A DNA stretch of 50,579 bases. Origin: an uncultured Pseudomonadota bacterium. GTDB taxonomy: Bacteria; Pseudomonadota; Gammaproteobacteria; Burkholderiales; SG8-39. This document shows positions 16,479 through 25,567 of this stretch, piece by piece. Within the stretch, counting starts at the first letter, position 1, and each line of letters begins with the position of its first letter. A program made the position numbers and the translations under genes. The stretch is taken from the NCBI GenBank assembly GCA_903834835.1, contig CAILKO010000063.1, positions 1-50,579 on the forward strand. Direction: 5' to 3'. Under the pieces are notes generated by a model. It had not been told where the DNA came from and ran no database searches. It saw only the letters and a program-made list of their open reading frames with translations.

Positions 16479-17681
16479 CTAGCCCCGGCTCTGAATATCG
16501 GGGGTTGCCGAGATCTTGTGGATCGACAGATCCGCACCCTCGAATTCTTCCTCCTCGCTCATCCGGAGTCCGAAAAGCGCCTTGATGATGGCGTAGGTCA
16601 GTCCTCCTCCGATCACGGCGACGACGATGCCAAGGACTGTACCGGTAAGCTGGGCCATGAAGCTCACCCCGCCCAGCCCGCCCAGAGCCTTGGAGCCGAA
16701 GATGCCGCACGCGATGCCGCCCCAGGCACCGCACAGACCATGCAGCGGCCACACGCCCAGCACATCGTCGATCTTCCAGCGGTTCTGTGTCAGGGTGAAG
16801 AGCTGCACGAACAGCACGCCTGCCACGGCACCGACGACGAACGAGCCGCCAGGGTGCATGACATCCGAACCTGCACAGACGGCGACCAGGCCCGCAAGCG
16901 GCCCGTTGTGCACGAAGCCCGGATCATTGCGCCCTACGATCAGCGCCGCGAGCGTGCCGCCCGCCATCGCCATGAGGGAATTGATCGCGACCAGGCCGCT
17001 GATCTTGTCCAGAGTCTGCGCCGACATCACGTTGAATCCGAACCACCCCACGGAAAGTATCCAGGCGCCGAGCGCGAGAAAGGGGATCGAGGACGGCGGG
17101 TGCGACATCACGCGGCCGTCCTTGGTGTAGCGGCCCCGTCGGGCGCCGAGCAGCAGCACCGCCATGAGCCCTATCCATCCGCCGACCGCGTGCACGACCA
17201 CCGAACCGGCGAAGTCGTGGAACTCTTCGTTGAAGGCGTCTTTGATCCAGGCCTGCACACCGAACTTCTGATTCCAGGCGATGCCCTCGAAGAACGGATA
17301 GACCAGCGCAACGATGACGAAGGTCGCGAGGAGCTGCGGATAGAACCTTGCCCGCTCCGCGATGCCGCCCGAGACGATCGCCGGCACCGCACCTGCGAAG
17401 GTGAGCAGGAAGAAGAACTTCACGAGATCGTAGCCGTTCTTCGCCACCAGCTGCTCGGCGCCTACGAAGAACCACACACCATAAGCGACACCGTATCCGA
17501 CCAGAAAATAGGCCACGGTGGACATGCAGAAGTCGACCAGGATCTTCACCAGCGCGTTCACCTGGTTCTTCGCGCGCACCGTACCCAGCTCGAGGAATGC
17601 GAACCCCGAATGCATCGCGAGCACCATGATTGCGCCGAGCAGCACGAACAGGACATCGGATCCGTTTTTCAGGACTTCCAT
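16479..17681 (-). CDS. amt: Ammonium transporter (Amt family)
   Basis: This trimeric inner-membrane ammonium channel of 400 residues has about eleven membrane segments. The twin pore histidines are H164 (VVVHAVGG) and H314 (WPLHGLCG), spaced as in AmtB. The family blocks ERARFYPQLLATF, LGAWILSVGWFGFN and VHNGPLAGLVAVCAG are present. The cytoplasmic tail carries the EFEGADLSIHK motif found in many proteobacterial Amt proteins. The ATG at 17681 has GGGGGAGAAG. No glnK/glnB gene is adjacent, unlike the usual glnK-amtB pair. The 136-bp spacer to the divergent aat gene shows no convincing sigma-54 promoter. Chosen start trims 26 residues of non-family sequence. Confidence 0.95.
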   Translation of the reverse strand: MEVLKNGSDVLFVLLGAIMVLAMHSGFAFLELGTVRAKNQVNALVKILVDFCMSTVAYFLVGYGVAYGVWFFVGAEQLVAKNGYDLVKFFFLLTFAGAVPAIVSGGIAERARFYPQLLATFVIVALVYPFFEGIAWNQKFGVQAWIKDAFNEEFHDFAGSVVVHAVGGWIGLMAVLLLGARRGRYTKDGRVMSHPPSSIPFLALGAWILSVGWFGFNVMSAQTLDKISGLVAINSLMAMAGGTLAALIVGRNDPGFVHNGPLAGLVAVCAGSDVMHPGGSFVVGAVAGVLFVQLFTLTQNRWKIDDVLGVWPLHGLCGAWGGIACGIFGSKALGGLGGVSFMAQLTGTVLGIVVAVIGGGLTYAIIKALFGLRMSEEEEFEGADLSIHKISATPDIQSRG

Positions 17682-17817
17682 CGCTTCTCCCCCCGGATTG
17701 TTCTGGTTATCATGGGTCGTGCCCGAAACAACCCGACCCCCAATTTTGATGGGCCGCAATGTTAAGTGATTTGAGCCACGTTGCTCGCAGGGTTTCGAAT
17801 TTCCATGCGGTCACGCC

Positions 17818-18534
17818 GTGATTCCATGGCTTCGCGGTGACGCGCCTTTCCCGCGGATCGACCGCGCCCTCTCCGAGCCGAACGGACTGCTCTGCGCGGG
17901 TGGAGACCTCTCGCCGGCACGGCTGCTCGACGCCTACCGGCACGGCATTTTCCCCTGGTACTCGGGCGATGAACCCATACTCTGGTGGTCGCCCGACCCG
18001 CGCATGGTGCTGTTCACCGCTGAGCTCAGGGTCTCGCGCTCGCTCGCCAAGAGCGTGCGTAACAAGGGCTACGCGCTACGCGTGGACAAGGCCTTCGACG
18101 CGGTGCTCGATGGCTGCGCGGCACCGCGCGACGACCAGCCAGGCACGTGGCTCGGACGGCCGATGAGAGAGGCCTATCTGCGACTCCATCGCGCGGGTTT
18201 CGCCCATTCGTTCGAGACATGGAAGGATGGCGAAATGGTCGGCGGCCTGTATGGTGTCGCGATCGGACGGATGTTCTTCGGCGAGTCGATGTTCTCGCGC
18301 GCCACCGATGCATCCAAGGTCGCACTCGTCGGATTGGTGCGCCACCTGCGCCTGCGCGGCTTTCCGATGATCGACTGCCAGATGAACACCCGCCTTCTCG
18401 CCTCGCTCGGCGCGCGCGAGATCTCCCGCGCGGAGTTCTCGCACAGGCTCGTGCAGTTGGTAAACTCGCCCGCAACGCTCGCTGCCTGGTCGGAGGACGA
18501 TCCGCCGCGCGAAACTGAAGGGATCGAGACCTGA
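17818..18534 (+). CDS. aat: Leucyl/phenylalanyl-tRNA-protein transferase
   Basis: Aat moves Leu or Phe from charged tRNA to proteins with N-terminal Arg or Lys, making them ClpS/ClpAP substrates. The 238-residue protein shows the family blocks [37 protein letters not shown] and FGESMFSR. The start is a GTG at 17818, which begins the conserved VIPWL sequence. It is followed 47 bp later by bpt, the second N-end-rule transferase. This aat-bpt pair is commonly conserved in proteobacteria, and here it opens a plus-strand run that continues through pyrD, the RnfB-like gene, nth and a DUF1841 gene. The ribosome site is weak. Confidence 0.95.
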   Translation: MIPWLRGDAPFPRIDRALSEPNGLLCAGGDLSPARLLDAYRHGIFPWYSGDEPILWWSPDPRMVLFTAELRVSRSLAKSVRNKGYALRVDKAFDAVLDGCAAPRDDQPGTWLGRPMREAYLRLHRAGFAHSFETWKDGEMVGGLYGVAIGRMFFGESMFSRATDASKVALVGLVRHLRLRGFPMIDCQMNTRLLASLGAREISRAEFSHRLVQLVNSPATLAAWSEDDPPRETEGIET

Positions 18535-18581
18535 CAGCGGCCTCGCACCCGGATCCAGCCATTCGGTTACGAGGGGCCGAT

Positions 18582-19319
18582 GTGTCGCAACTGAACGATC
18601 TGCCGCATGCCGTCCTGCAGTTCTACGTGACGGCACCCTACGCCTGCAGCTACCTGCCGGACCGGCAGGCGCGCTCGCAGGTTGCGACTCCCAGCCACCT
18701 CATCAACACCGAGCTCTATGGCGACCTGGTCAAATCCGGGTTCCGGCGCAGCGGGATTTTCACCTATCGGCCGCACTGCGATACCTGTCGTGCCTGCATC
18801 CCGGTGCGGATCCCGGTCGAACGATTCCAATCCGATCGTGCCCAGCGACGCGCCTACCGCCGACACGGCGATCTCGCGGCAAGCGTTCAGCCGCTGAAGT
18901 TCCGCCTCGATCACTATGCGCTCTACCTGCGCTATCAGGCGCGGCGGCACTCCGGCGGCGGCATGGACAACGACAGTCGCGACCAGTACTCGCATTTCCT
19001 TCTCCAGAGCCGGGTCAACACCCAGCTGGTCGAATTCCGCGAGGCCGGGCAACTGGTCATGGTCTCCATCGTGGACGTCCTGTCCGATGGCCTATCCTCG
19101 GTCTATACCTTCTTCGACCCGGACTGCGCAGGGGCGAGCTTCGGCACCTACAACATCCTCTGGCAGATCGAGACCTGCCGACAGCTCGGCCTGCCCTATC
19201 TCTACCTGGGCTACTGGATCGGAAAGAGCCAGAAGATGGTCTACAAGTCGCGCTTCGCCGCTATTGAAGGCCTGGCTGCGGGCGTGTGGCAACCGCTTGC
19301 GGACGCCGCACGGGTCTGA
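18582..19319 (+). CDS. bpt: Aspartate/glutamate leucyl-transferase (Bpt; arginyltransferase family)
   Basis: Bpt adds Leu to proteins with N-terminal Asp or Glu, the second bacterial N-degron branch. The 245-residue protein has an N-terminal domain with C38-like Cys (YACSYLPDR) and the [20 protein letters not shown] block with three conserved Cys. The C-terminal acetyltransferase-like domain holds [20 protein letters not shown] and [15 protein letters not shown]. The start is a GTG with GAGGGG upstream. It follows aat by 47 bp and precedes pyrD by 59 bp. Family length is 235-250, so the gene is complete. Function is assigned by family; leucyl versus arginyl specificity follows the bacterial members studied. 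Confidence 0.93.
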   Translation: MSQLNDLPHAVLQFYVTAPYACSYLPDRQARSQVATPSHLINTELYGDLVKSGFRRSGIFTYRPHCDTCRACIPVRIPVERFQSDRAQRRAYRRHGDLAASVQPLKFRLDHYALYLRYQARRHSGGGMDNDSRDQYSHFLLQSRVNTQLVEFREAGQLVMVSIVDVLSDGLSSVYTFFDPDCAGASFGTYNILWQIETCRQLGLPYLYLGYWIGKSQKMVYKSRFAAIEGLAAGVWQPLADAARV

Positions 19320-19378
19320 AGCCCTTGCCATGGTGTCAATGGCGCATGCCCGCCAAGAAGCGCTCGTAAAATAGGCGC

Positions 19379-20392
19379 ATGCTCTATACGCTCGCGCGCC
19401 CGTTTCTTTTCGCCCTCGATCCAGAAGAAGCCCATGTACTTGCACTGCGCCTGGCTGACCGCGCCCGTGCGGCGGGCCTGTTGCGTTTCGCCGCCTGCCC
19501 CGCCGAGGGGACTCCGGTCGAAGCCATGGGGCTGCAGTTCCCGAATCCGGTCGGCCTGGCCGCCGGACTCGACAAGAACGCGGCGCACGTCGACGCGCTC
19601 GCCCAGCTCGGATTCGGCTTCATCGAGGTCGGGACAGTCACCCCGCGCCCGCAACCGGGCAATCCGAAGCCGCGCATGTTCCGCATACCGGAGGCACGCG
19701 CCCTGATCAACCGGCTGGGCTTCAACAATGTCGGCCTGGACGATTTCCTGCGCAACGTGGAGCGCATCAGCTGGCGCGGCATACTCGGCGTGAACATCGG
19801 CAAGAATTTCGACACACCGATCGAGCGTGCTGCCGACGACTATGCCATCGGGCTCGAGCGCGTCTACCGTCACGCGGCTTACGTGACGATAAATATTTCT
19901 TCGCCGAACACTCAGGGCCTGCGCGCGCTGCAGGAGAAGGAACAGCTCGACGCCCTGCTTGGACGCCTGGCGGCTCTGCGCGAACGACTCGCCGACACCC
20001 ATGGGCGGCGCGTGCCGCTCGTGCTGAAGATCGCGCCCGACCTGGATGAGACGCAGATCCGTGAAATAGCCGACGCCCTGCGCCGCCACCGCTTCGATGG
20101 CGTGATCGCAACCAACACGTCGATCGCGCGCGATGCGGTGCGCGAGTATCCCGAAGCCAGGGAACAGGGCGGGCTCTCCGGCGCGCCGATTTTCGATGCT
20201 TCAACCCGGGTGCTCGGCATGCTCGCCTCGCAGCTCGCGGGCGAAGTGCCGATCATCGGGGCGGGGGGCATCCTCTGCGGCGCCGACGCGCGGCGCAAGC
20301 GCACCGCCGGCGCGAGCCTGGTACAGCTCTATACGGGGCTCATCTATCAGGGCCCGCGCCTCGTAGGCGAATGCGTAAAGGCTCTCGTGTGA
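19379..20392 (+). CDS. pyrD: Dihydroorotate dehydrogenase (quinone), class 2
   Basis: PyrD oxidises dihydroorotate to orotate in pyrimidine synthesis and passes electrons to membrane quinone through FMN. The 337 residues include the N-terminal amphipathic region of class 2 enzymes ([19 protein letters not shown]), the FMN-site [10 protein letters not shown], and [10 protein letters not shown]. The active-site loop INISSPNT has the class 2 Ser base. KIAPDL, TNTS and the terminal IIGAGGI and [11 protein letters not shown] blocks follow. The gene is complete and starts at the ATG of 19379. Its TGA overlaps the GTG of the following RnfB-like gene (GTGA), which suggests translational coupling. Confidence 0.96.
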   Translation: MLYTLARPFLFALDPEEAHVLALRLADRARAAGLLRFAACPAEGTPVEAMGLQFPNPVGLAAGLDKNAAHVDALAQLGFGFIEVGTVTPRPQPGNPKPRMFRIPEARALINRLGFNNVGLDDFLRNVERISWRGILGVNIGKNFDTPIERAADDYAIGLERVYRHAAYVTINISSPNTQGLRALQEKEQLDALLGRLAALRERLADTHGRRVPLVLKIAPDLDETQIREIADALRRHRFDGVIATNTSIARDAVREYPEAREQGGLSGAPIFDASTRVLGMLASQLAGEVPIIGAGGILCGADARRKRTAGASLVQLYTGLIYQGPRLVGECVKALV

Positions 20393-21030
20393 GCCAGTAC
20401 GCCGAACGCATCGACGCGCTGCTGCCCCAGATCCAGTGCCGCAAGTGCGGCTACGACGGTTGCGCACCCTACGCGAGCGCGATCGAACGGGGCGAGGCCG
20501 CCATCAATCGCTGCCCGCCGGGCGGCGACGCGTTGATCGCAGCGCTCTCCATGCTCACCGGAAGGCCAACGCTGCCGCTCGACCCTGCCTGCGGCCCGAC
20601 CTCAGCGCGACAGATTGCCTGGATAGACGAATCGCGCTGCGTGCGTTGCACGCTGTGCATCCGCCCCTGCCCCGTGGACGCGATCGCCGGGGCACCGAAG
20701 CAGTTGCACACCGTGCTAGCCGATTACTGCACCGGATGCGGACTCTGCCTGCCCCCCTGCCCGGTCGACTGCATCGAGATGCGTCCGCTTCCAGACCCGT
20801 CCTGGAGCAAGCCGCAGGCTGATCAGGCACGGAGCCGCCACGCCGCACGCCAGATTCGTATCGCCGTGCAGACGGCGCAGGACGAGGCCCGCAGGGCAGC
20901 GCGAGCGGCGCCCCGCGGCGCTTCGGAGATCGCCGAATCCGCGCGACGCAAGGCGGTCATCGATGCAGCGCTCGCGCGTGCGACTGCGAAGCGCGCGGCG
21001 CGCGCAAACCCGGGTTCGGGCCGACCATGA
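20389..21030 (+). CDS. RnfB-like soluble ferredoxin-type electron carrier (RnfB/RsxB family)
   Basis: This 213-residue iron-sulfur protein has three clusters of Cys: C17-x2-C20-x4-C25 with C42 in the RnfB-type 4Fe-4S region, then two ferredoxin motifs at C84/C87/C90/C94 and C114/C117/C120/C124. Unlike gamma-proteobacterial RnfB it has no N-terminal membrane helix. It ends in a long Ala/Arg-rich, probably helical tail (about 145-213). I chose the GTG at 20389 because the conserved sequence starts [13 protein letters not shown]; an ATG at 20371 is possible. No other rnf genes are present, so this is an orphan carrier, as in many betaproteobacteria. Its stop overlaps the nth start (ATGA), and both partners, pyrD and nth, are redox or Fe-S proteins. 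Confidence 0.88.
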   Translation: MSQYAERIDALLPQIQCRKCGYDGCAPYASAIERGEAAINRCPPGGDALIAALSMLTGRPTLPLDPACGPTSARQIAWIDESRCVRCTLCIRPCPVDAIAGAPKQLHTVLADYCTGCGLCLPPCPVDCIEMRPLPDPSWSKPQADQARSRHAARQIRIAVQTAQDEARRAARAAPRGASEIAESARRKAVIDAALARATAKRAARANPGSGRP

Positions 21031-21710
21031 ATCCCGCCAAACGACAGGAAATTTACCGCCGTCTGCGCGAAGCGAATCCCAGCCCCACGACCGAACTCGT
21101 GTACAGCAGCCCTTTCGAACTGCTGGTCGCAGTCGTGCTCTCGGCACAGGCGACCGACAAGTCCGTCAACAAGGCGACCGCCGGGCTCTACAAAATCGCG
21201 AACACACCGGCAAAGATGGCTGCACTCGGCGTCGCCGGCCTCGAACCCTATATCCGGACGATCGGCCTGTACCGCACCAAAGCGAAGAACGTGATCGCGC
21301 TGTGCGGAATTCTGCTTGGCGAGCACGCCGGCGAAGTGCCCGCCGAGCGGGAGGCGCTCGAGCGCCTGCCCGGTGTCGGACGCAAGACCGCGAATGTGGT
21401 CCTGAATACCGCCTTCGGCCAGCCGACCATCGCGGTCGATACCCACATCTTCCGCGTTGCGAATCGCACCGGACTTGCGCCCGGCAAGGACCCGCTTGAA
21501 GTCGAGCGCCGGCTCGTGAAGTTCACGCCGCCGGAATTCATGCAGGACGCGCACCACTGGCTGATCCTGCATGGCCGCTACACCTGCGATGCGCGCAAAC
21601 CGCGCTGCCCGGCATGCCTGATTCGAGACCTGTGCGAGTATCGCGGCAAGACGCCAGCCGAGCCGGCACCGCCCGCGCCCGGACGGCGCAGACTGCGCCT
21701 GGGGAGCTAG
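21027..21710 (+). CDS. nth: Endonuclease III (DNA glycosylase/AP lyase)
   Basis: Nth removes oxidised pyrimidines and nicks the abasic site. The 227 residues show the helix-hairpin-helix [12 protein letters not shown] with catalytic K120, the catalytic D138 in AVDTHIFR, and the 4Fe-4S loop C187-x6-C194-x2-C197-x5-C203. K120 and D138 have the same numbers as in the E. coli enzyme. A short Pro-rich tail follows the cluster. The ATG overlaps the preceding stop by four bases, and the next gene begins one base after the stop, so it sits inside a tight operon. The rnfB-nth adjacency is widely conserved; a shared role in Fe-S or redox supply is a possible reason. Confidence 0.96.
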   Translation: MNPAKRQEIYRRLREANPSPTTELVYSSPFELLVAVVLSAQATDKSVNKATAGLYKIANTPAKMAALGVAGLEPYIRTIGLYRTKAKNVIALCGILLGEHAGEVPAEREALERLPGVGRKTANVVLNTAFGQPTIAVDTHIFRVANRTGLAPGKDPLEVERRLVKFTPPEFMQDAHHWLILHGRYTCDARKPRCPACLIRDLCEYRGKTPAEPAPPAPGRRRLRLGS

Positions 21711-21711
21711 C

Positions 21712-22143
21712 GTGTTCGCACCCTCCCGCGATCAGGTCCGGGAACTTTTTTTCGAAACCTGGCGCAAGTACGTCGAAGGCCAGCCGTTGGCAGGGATCGA
21801 GAACATCGCCCTGAACGTGCTGCTCGATCATCCGGAATATCGCGGCGCGGTAGAGCAACGCAAGCGCTACCTGGAACGCGAATACTTCCCCGAGCTGGGA
21901 GAGACGAACCCGTTCCTTCATATGAGCCTGCATGTCGCGCTCGAAGAGCAACTCTCCATCGACCAGCCGGCCGGGATACGCGCGCAGATGGACGCCTTGC
22001 TCGCAGGCGCCGACGACCGGCATGCGGCGCTGCACGAGGCGATCGAGTGTCTGGCCGAAATGGTGTGGCGATCCCAGCGCGATCAGGCGCCGCCGGACGC
22101 TCAGGCCTACCTGGATTGCATCGCCCGGCGCGCGAACCGCTAG
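21712..22143 (+). CDS. DUF1841 family protein
   Basis: This is a 143-residue, helical, probably cytosolic protein of unknown function. It matches the DUF1841 pattern: FAPSRDQVRELFFETWRKY at the start, then PLAGIENIALNVLLDHPEY and NPFLHMSLHVALEEQLSIDQP. The His of LHMSLHVALEEQ and the Glu-rich helix could bind a metal, but this is only a suggestion. The start is a GTG immediately after the nth stop, so it is very likely translationally coupled to nth. It closes the aat-bpt-pyrD-rnfB-nth run and is followed by a GC-rich hairpin at 22184-22201. Confidence 0.85.
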   Translation: MFAPSRDQVRELFFETWRKYVEGQPLAGIENIALNVLLDHPEYRGAVEQRKRYLEREYFPELGETNPFLHMSLHVALEEQLSIDQPAGIRAQMDALLAGADDRHAALHEAIECLAEMVWRSQRDQAPPDAQAYLDCIARRANR

Positions 22144-22183
22144 CAGTTGCCGATACGCTGCTTCCTGCCGGGTGACGCCTGCA

Positions 22184-22201
22184 GGCCGGAATAGTCCGGC
22201 C
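22184..22201 (+). terminator. GC-rich hairpin after the nth/DUF1841 operon
   Basis: GGCCGGA (22184-22190) and TCCGGCC (22195-22201) form a seven-pair stem with an ATAG loop, 41 bp after the DUF1841 stop and 87 bp before the next gene. There is no downstream T run, so it is only a candidate terminator. Confidence 0.4.
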
Positions 22202-22287
22202 ACCCAGCTGTTTACCGAACGGGACATGCCCGTCCCATCCGGGCGGGCGTTGAACCAGAATCGACAAACTACCGGAGGGAGATCCGC

Positions 22288-23790
22288 ATGAATCGAGTCA
22301 GAACCGGGCTGCTTGCACCGCTCGCCGTGAGGGCTGTCACCATCAGTGCATTCGCGATCGGCACACTCGCTGCCGGCTTCGTCGAACCAGTCGGTGCTAC
22401 CAGCGACGCGAGCGCCATCCTGAAGCGCGCGGGGGTCGCCATGGGCGCCGAAGGTCTGCGGACGCTGAGTTATGCCGCTGAAGGAAACGGCTACACCTTT
22501 GGCCAGGCCTACGTCCCCGGCAAACCCTGGCCGCGCATCACGGTCCATGGCATGACGCGCACGATTAACTATGAAACCGGCTCCATGCGCGAACAGATCA
22601 CCTTGAGCCGCGCGGAGCCCAAGGGAGGCGGCGGTTACCCGCTGGCAGGCCAGCAGACCAACGACCAGTACTTGGGCGGCACGCTGGCCTGGAACGTCGC
22701 GGGCGGCAATCCTGTACCGGGCCCGCGCTTCATTTCCGAGCGCACCCACCAGCTCTGGGTGACACCGCATGGCGCGCTGAAAGCGGCGCAGAAGAACGGC
22801 GCAACCGTGGACTTCGTTACCGAGAAGGGCAGATCACTTGCCGCGGTTCGCTTCACCGAGCCCGGTCGTCTCCAGGCCACGATCTACCTGAACGGCGACA
22901 ATCTCGTCGAGCGTGTTGAATCGCGCTACCCTGACGCAGTGCTCGGCGAGACGGCTGCGGTGACCCGTTACAGCGAGTACCGCGAGACCGGGAATCTGCG
23001 GTTTCCCGGCCGGATATCCCAGAGCATCGGCGGCCATCCCGTGCTCGACGTGATCGTGACGCGCGTGGATCCCAACGCACCGGCAGACATCGCGATTCCG
23101 GACGTGGTGAAGAATGCCGCCGAGCGCGTGACCACGGACAAGGTCGCGGACGGCGTCTGGTTCGTATCCGGCGGCTCGCACAACAGTGTCGCGATCGAGA
23201 TGAAAGACCATCTCGTGCTCGTGGAGGCCCCGCTTAACGACGGCAGGACCGGACCGGTGCTGGAAGCGGTGAAGAAGCTCGCGCCCGGGAAGCCGATCCG
23301 CCATGTGGTCAATTCGCATGCACATTTCGACCATTCCGGCGGGCTGCGCGCGGCGGTCGCCGAAGGGGCGACGATCGTCACCCATGCGGACAACAAGCCT
23401 TACCTGGAGAAAGCGTTCGCAACCCGTGGAAAGCTCGCGCCGGATCTGCTCACCCGCTCCGGCAAGAAGGCGAAATTCATGCTGGTCAAGGATACGGGGA
23501 GGCTTACCGACGGCAACCGCGTCATCGAGCTGCACCGGTTCCAGGGCAGTGTGCACAGCGACACGATGCTGATGGCTTACCTCCCGGCGGAAAAGCTGCT
23601 CATCGAGGCCGATGCGTATACGCCCGGCGCGGCCCCTCAGGCCGCTGCACCTAACGCGAACAACATCAACCTGGTCGAAAACATCGAGCGCCTGAAAATC
23701 CAGGTCGAGCGCATCCTGCCGCTGCACGGCCGGGTGGTCTCGGTGGCCGATCTCTATACCGCCGCGGGCCGGTCTGCGCCGGCACGGTAG
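22288..23790 (+). CDS. Exported metallo-beta-lactamase-fold hydrolase
   Basis: This is a periplasmic or secreted metallo-hydrolase of 500 residues. A signal peptide covers about residues 1-37. An N-terminal half of about 240 residues has beta-rich, unannotated character (repeated strands with RPS-like GKPWPRITVHG). The C-terminal lactamase-like domain begins near 280. The metal motif is H344-x-H346-x-D348-H349 in NSHAHFDHSGG, with a later VHSDTML His and the LPLHGR His completing the two-metal site. The substrate is unknown; this fold includes quinoprotein-relay, lactonase and sulfatase branches. The ribosome site CCGGAGGGAGATC is strong. A clear bidirectional terminator follows, separating it from the convergent cytochrome genes. 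Confidence 0.85.
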   Translation: MNRVRTGLLAPLAVRAVTISAFAIGTLAAGFVEPVGATSDASAILKRAGVAMGAEGLRTLSYAAEGNGYTFGQAYVPGKPWPRITVHGMTRTINYETGSMREQITLSRAEPKGGGGYPLAGQQTNDQYLGGTLAWNVAGGNPVPGPRFISERTHQLWVTPHGALKAAQKNGATVDFVTEKGRSLAAVRFTEPGRLQATIYLNGDNLVERVESRYPDAVLGETAAVTRYSEYRETGNLRFPGRISQSIGGHPVLDVIVTRVDPNAPADIAIPDVVKNAAERVTTDKVADGVWFVSGGSHNSVAIEMKDHLVLVEAPLNDGRTGPVLEAVKKLAPGKPIRHVVNSHAHFDHSGGLRAAVAEGATIVTHADNKPYLEKAFATRGKLAPDLLTRSGKKAKFMLVKDTGRLTDGNRVIELHRFQGSVHSDTMLMAYLPAEKLLIEADAYTPGAAPQAAAPNANNINLVENIERLKIQVERILPLHGRVVSVADLYTAAGRSAPAR

Positions 23791-23808
23791 CCCCGACGCG
23801 CGAGCATG

Positions 23809-23835
23809 AAAAAAGGGGCCTTCGGCCCCTTTTTT
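23809..23835. terminator. Bidirectional rho-independent terminator
   Basis: GGGGCC (23815-23820), a TTC loop and GGCCCC (23824-23829) are flanked by six A on the left and six T on the right. It therefore works on both strands, ending the lactamase-fold gene (stop at 23790) and the convergent cytochrome operon (stop at 23855). Confidence 0.95.
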
Positions 23836-23854
23836 CTTCCTGCGACTGTGTCGA

Positions 23855-24193
23855 TCAGCGCCTGATCTGCAGCTTCGCCGGCTGACTGGCGTACCAGGCT
23901 GCGACGTCCTCGATATCCTGGCGCGAAAGCGGATCCGCCATGCTTTTCATGACCACGTTGTTGCGTGCACCGCTCTTGTAGTCGCGCAACGCGCGCACCA
24001 AATAGTCGTAGTGCTGGCCCGCAAGTATCGGCTGGTCGGGCGCCACCGGCTTGGATCCGTCCACGCTGTGACACGCCGCGCAGACCTGCTCGGCCTTCAC
24101 CTTGCCGCGCTGCGCATTGCCCGCAGCGAGGACCGGCTGCACCAAGCCCGCGGCCAGCAGACCCGCGATTGCCGCCTTCAGCCCGCGGTTCAT
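23855..24193 (-). CDS. Small periplasmic class I cytochrome c
   Basis: This single-haem cytochrome has 112 residues. The signal peptide spans about 1-24 (LAAGLVQPVLAA), the haem motif C38-x2-C41-H42 is CAACH, and the axial Met is likely M82 or M85 in VVMKSMADP. The helix DIEDVAAWYASQ near the C-terminus is typical of c553/c4-like proteins. It should carry electrons between membrane complexes or to a periplasmic enzyme. Its ATG overlaps the stop of the upstream cytochrome (ATGA), so the two are co-translated. Together they resemble the two halves of a cytochrome c4 encoded as separate proteins. Confidence 0.92.
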   Translation of the reverse strand: MNRGLKAAIAGLLAAGLVQPVLAAGNAQRGKVKAEQVCAACHSVDGSKPVAPDQPILAGQHYDYLVRALRDYKSGARNNVVMKSMADPLSRQDIEDVAAWYASQPAKLQIRR

Positions 24194-24537
24194 TTCGCAC
24201 TCCCGGAATAGTAGGCGGCAAGTTCGCTGATTTGCTCATCCGTCAGATCCCGCGAGATGCCGCGCATGGAGGGGTGCGAGCGCTCTCCCGAACGATAGGC
24301 CTGCAGCGCCTTCACAAGATAGGCCTGCTGCTGCCCGCCGATGCGCGGCACGTGATAGACCTCCGGGTATGCGGTCTTGTAGCCATCCAGACCATGACAG
24401 CCCACGCACATGGAGAGCCTGATCTTCGAGCTTTTGTCGAGCCTGTCCACCTGCTGCTGCGCGAAGGAAACTCCTCCGGATAGCAACAGGACTGCACCCG
24501 CAAGGACAGCCAGGGAACGCTTGAGATTTTTCGACAT
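24190..24537 (-). CDS. Small periplasmic class I cytochrome c
   Basis: This is a single-haem cytochrome of 115 residues. The signal peptide covers 1-27 (SGGVSFAQ), the haem motif is C44-x2-C47-H48 (CVGCH), and M91 in SHPSMRGIS is the likely axial ligand. LTDEQISELAAYYSG is the standard C-terminal helix. It is shorter on the N side than the longest frame; I start at the ATG of 24537, where the signal peptide begins. It is the first gene of a two-cytochrome operon, overlapping the second by four bases. It is divergent from the MoxR/CoxE pair across 123 bp, so the two units may share control. Confidence 0.92.
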   Translation of the reverse strand: MSKNLKRSLAVLAGAVLLLSGGVSFAQQQVDRLDKSSKIRLSMCVGCHGLDGYKTAYPEVYHVPRIGGQQQAYLVKALQAYRSGERSHPSMRGISRDLTDEQISELAAYYSGSAK

Positions 24538-24660
24538 TCGAAGGAGTATGGTGCTGTTCGTAAGGACGAAGGCCCGAATTCTAGCAAACTGGCCCGGCCT
24601 CACGGCTCCGAGTTAGGCGGTTGCTAGAATGCCCCTTTTACTCCCGTCCCGGCGGTCCCC

Positions 24661-25506
24661 ATGCGCTTCGAGGGAAGCTCCGAATACGTTGCCACGCCCG
24701 ACCTGATGCTTGCGGTGAATGCCGCCATCACGCTTAAACGCCCGCTGCTCGTCAAAGGCGAGCCCGGAACGGGCAAGACCATGCTCGCGGTGGAGGTCGC
24801 CAAGTCCCTCGGCGTGCCCTTGCTCGAATGGCACGTCAAGTCCACCACCAAGGCGCAACAGGGCCTGTACGAGTACGACGCAGTCAGTCGCTTGCGCGAC
24901 TCCCAGCTCGGCGACCCCCGTGTCCAGGACATCCGTAATTACATCGTCCAGGGCACCCTCTGGCAGGCTTTCAGCGCCGATCACCCGGTCGTGCTGCTGA
25001 TCGACGAGGTCGACAAGGCGGATATCGAGTTTCCGAACGACCTGCTGCGCGAGATCGACCGCATGGAGTTCTATGTCTATGAGACGCGCGAACTGGTGCG
25101 TGCAAAGCACCGCCCGATCGTGTTCATCACCTCGAACAACGAAAAGGAACTGCCGGACGCGTTCCTGCGGCGATGCTTCTTCCACTACATCCGGTTCCCC
25201 GACAAGGAAACGATGGAGAGGATCGTCGAAGTACACTACCCCACGCTCAAGAAGACGCTGCTGCGCGAGGCGCTGGACGTGTTCTTCGAGATTCGCGACG
25301 TGCCCGGCATGAAGAAGAAGCCCTCCACGTCCGAACTGCTCGACTGGCTGAAACTCCTGCTTGCCGAGGATATCCCTCAGGAGGCGCTGCGCTCCAAGGA
25401 CCGCAAGACGATCATTCCACCGCTGCATGGGGCGCTGCTCAAGAATGAGCAGGACGTCCACCTCTTCGAGCGCCTCGTGTTCATGTCGCGGAGCGGCAAA
25501 CAGTAA
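24661..25506 (+). CDS. MoxR-family AAA+ ATPase (CoxD-like)
   Basis: This chaperone-like ATPase has 281 residues. Walker A is GEPGTGKT (33-40) and Walker B is LLIDEVDKAD (112-121), with sensor 1 TSNNEKELPDAFLRRC and the Arg finger region following. MoxR proteins activate or insert metal cofactors together with a VWA partner, as with CoxD/CoxE and the carbon monoxide dehydrogenase. Here the VWA partner follows 61 bp downstream, so the pair is complete. There is no CO dehydrogenase or other obvious client in the window; the neighbouring cytochromes are possible but unproven clients. The ATG at 24661 begins at the family start (MRFEGSSEYVATPD). Confidence 0.9.
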   Translation: MRFEGSSEYVATPDLMLAVNAAITLKRPLLVKGEPGTGKTMLAVEVAKSLGVPLLEWHVKSTTKAQQGLYEYDAVSRLRDSQLGDPRVQDIRNYIVQGTLWQAFSADHPVVLLIDEVDKADIEFPNDLLREIDRMEFYVYETRELVRAKHRPIVFITSNNEKELPDAFLRRCFFHYIRFPDKETMERIVEVHYPTLKKTLLREALDVFFEIRDVPGMKKKPSTSELLDWLKLLLAEDIPQEALRSKDRKTIIPPLHGALLKNEQDVHLFERLVFMSRSGKQ

Positions 25507-25567
25507 GTGGCAGATTCATGCCCGCGCGCGTGCCGCGCCAGGGATGCCATGTCCCGGTGAGGGTCCC

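Noticed and set aside
17682..17817. Sigma-54 promoter for the ammonium channel gene
   Set aside because: Only GG and GC at the right spacing were found in one place; the rest of the consensus is not met.
21538..22770. Minus-strand frame of 410 residues
   Set aside because: It covers nth, the DUF1841 gene and the start of the lactamase-fold gene on the other strand, all of which have recognisable motifs.
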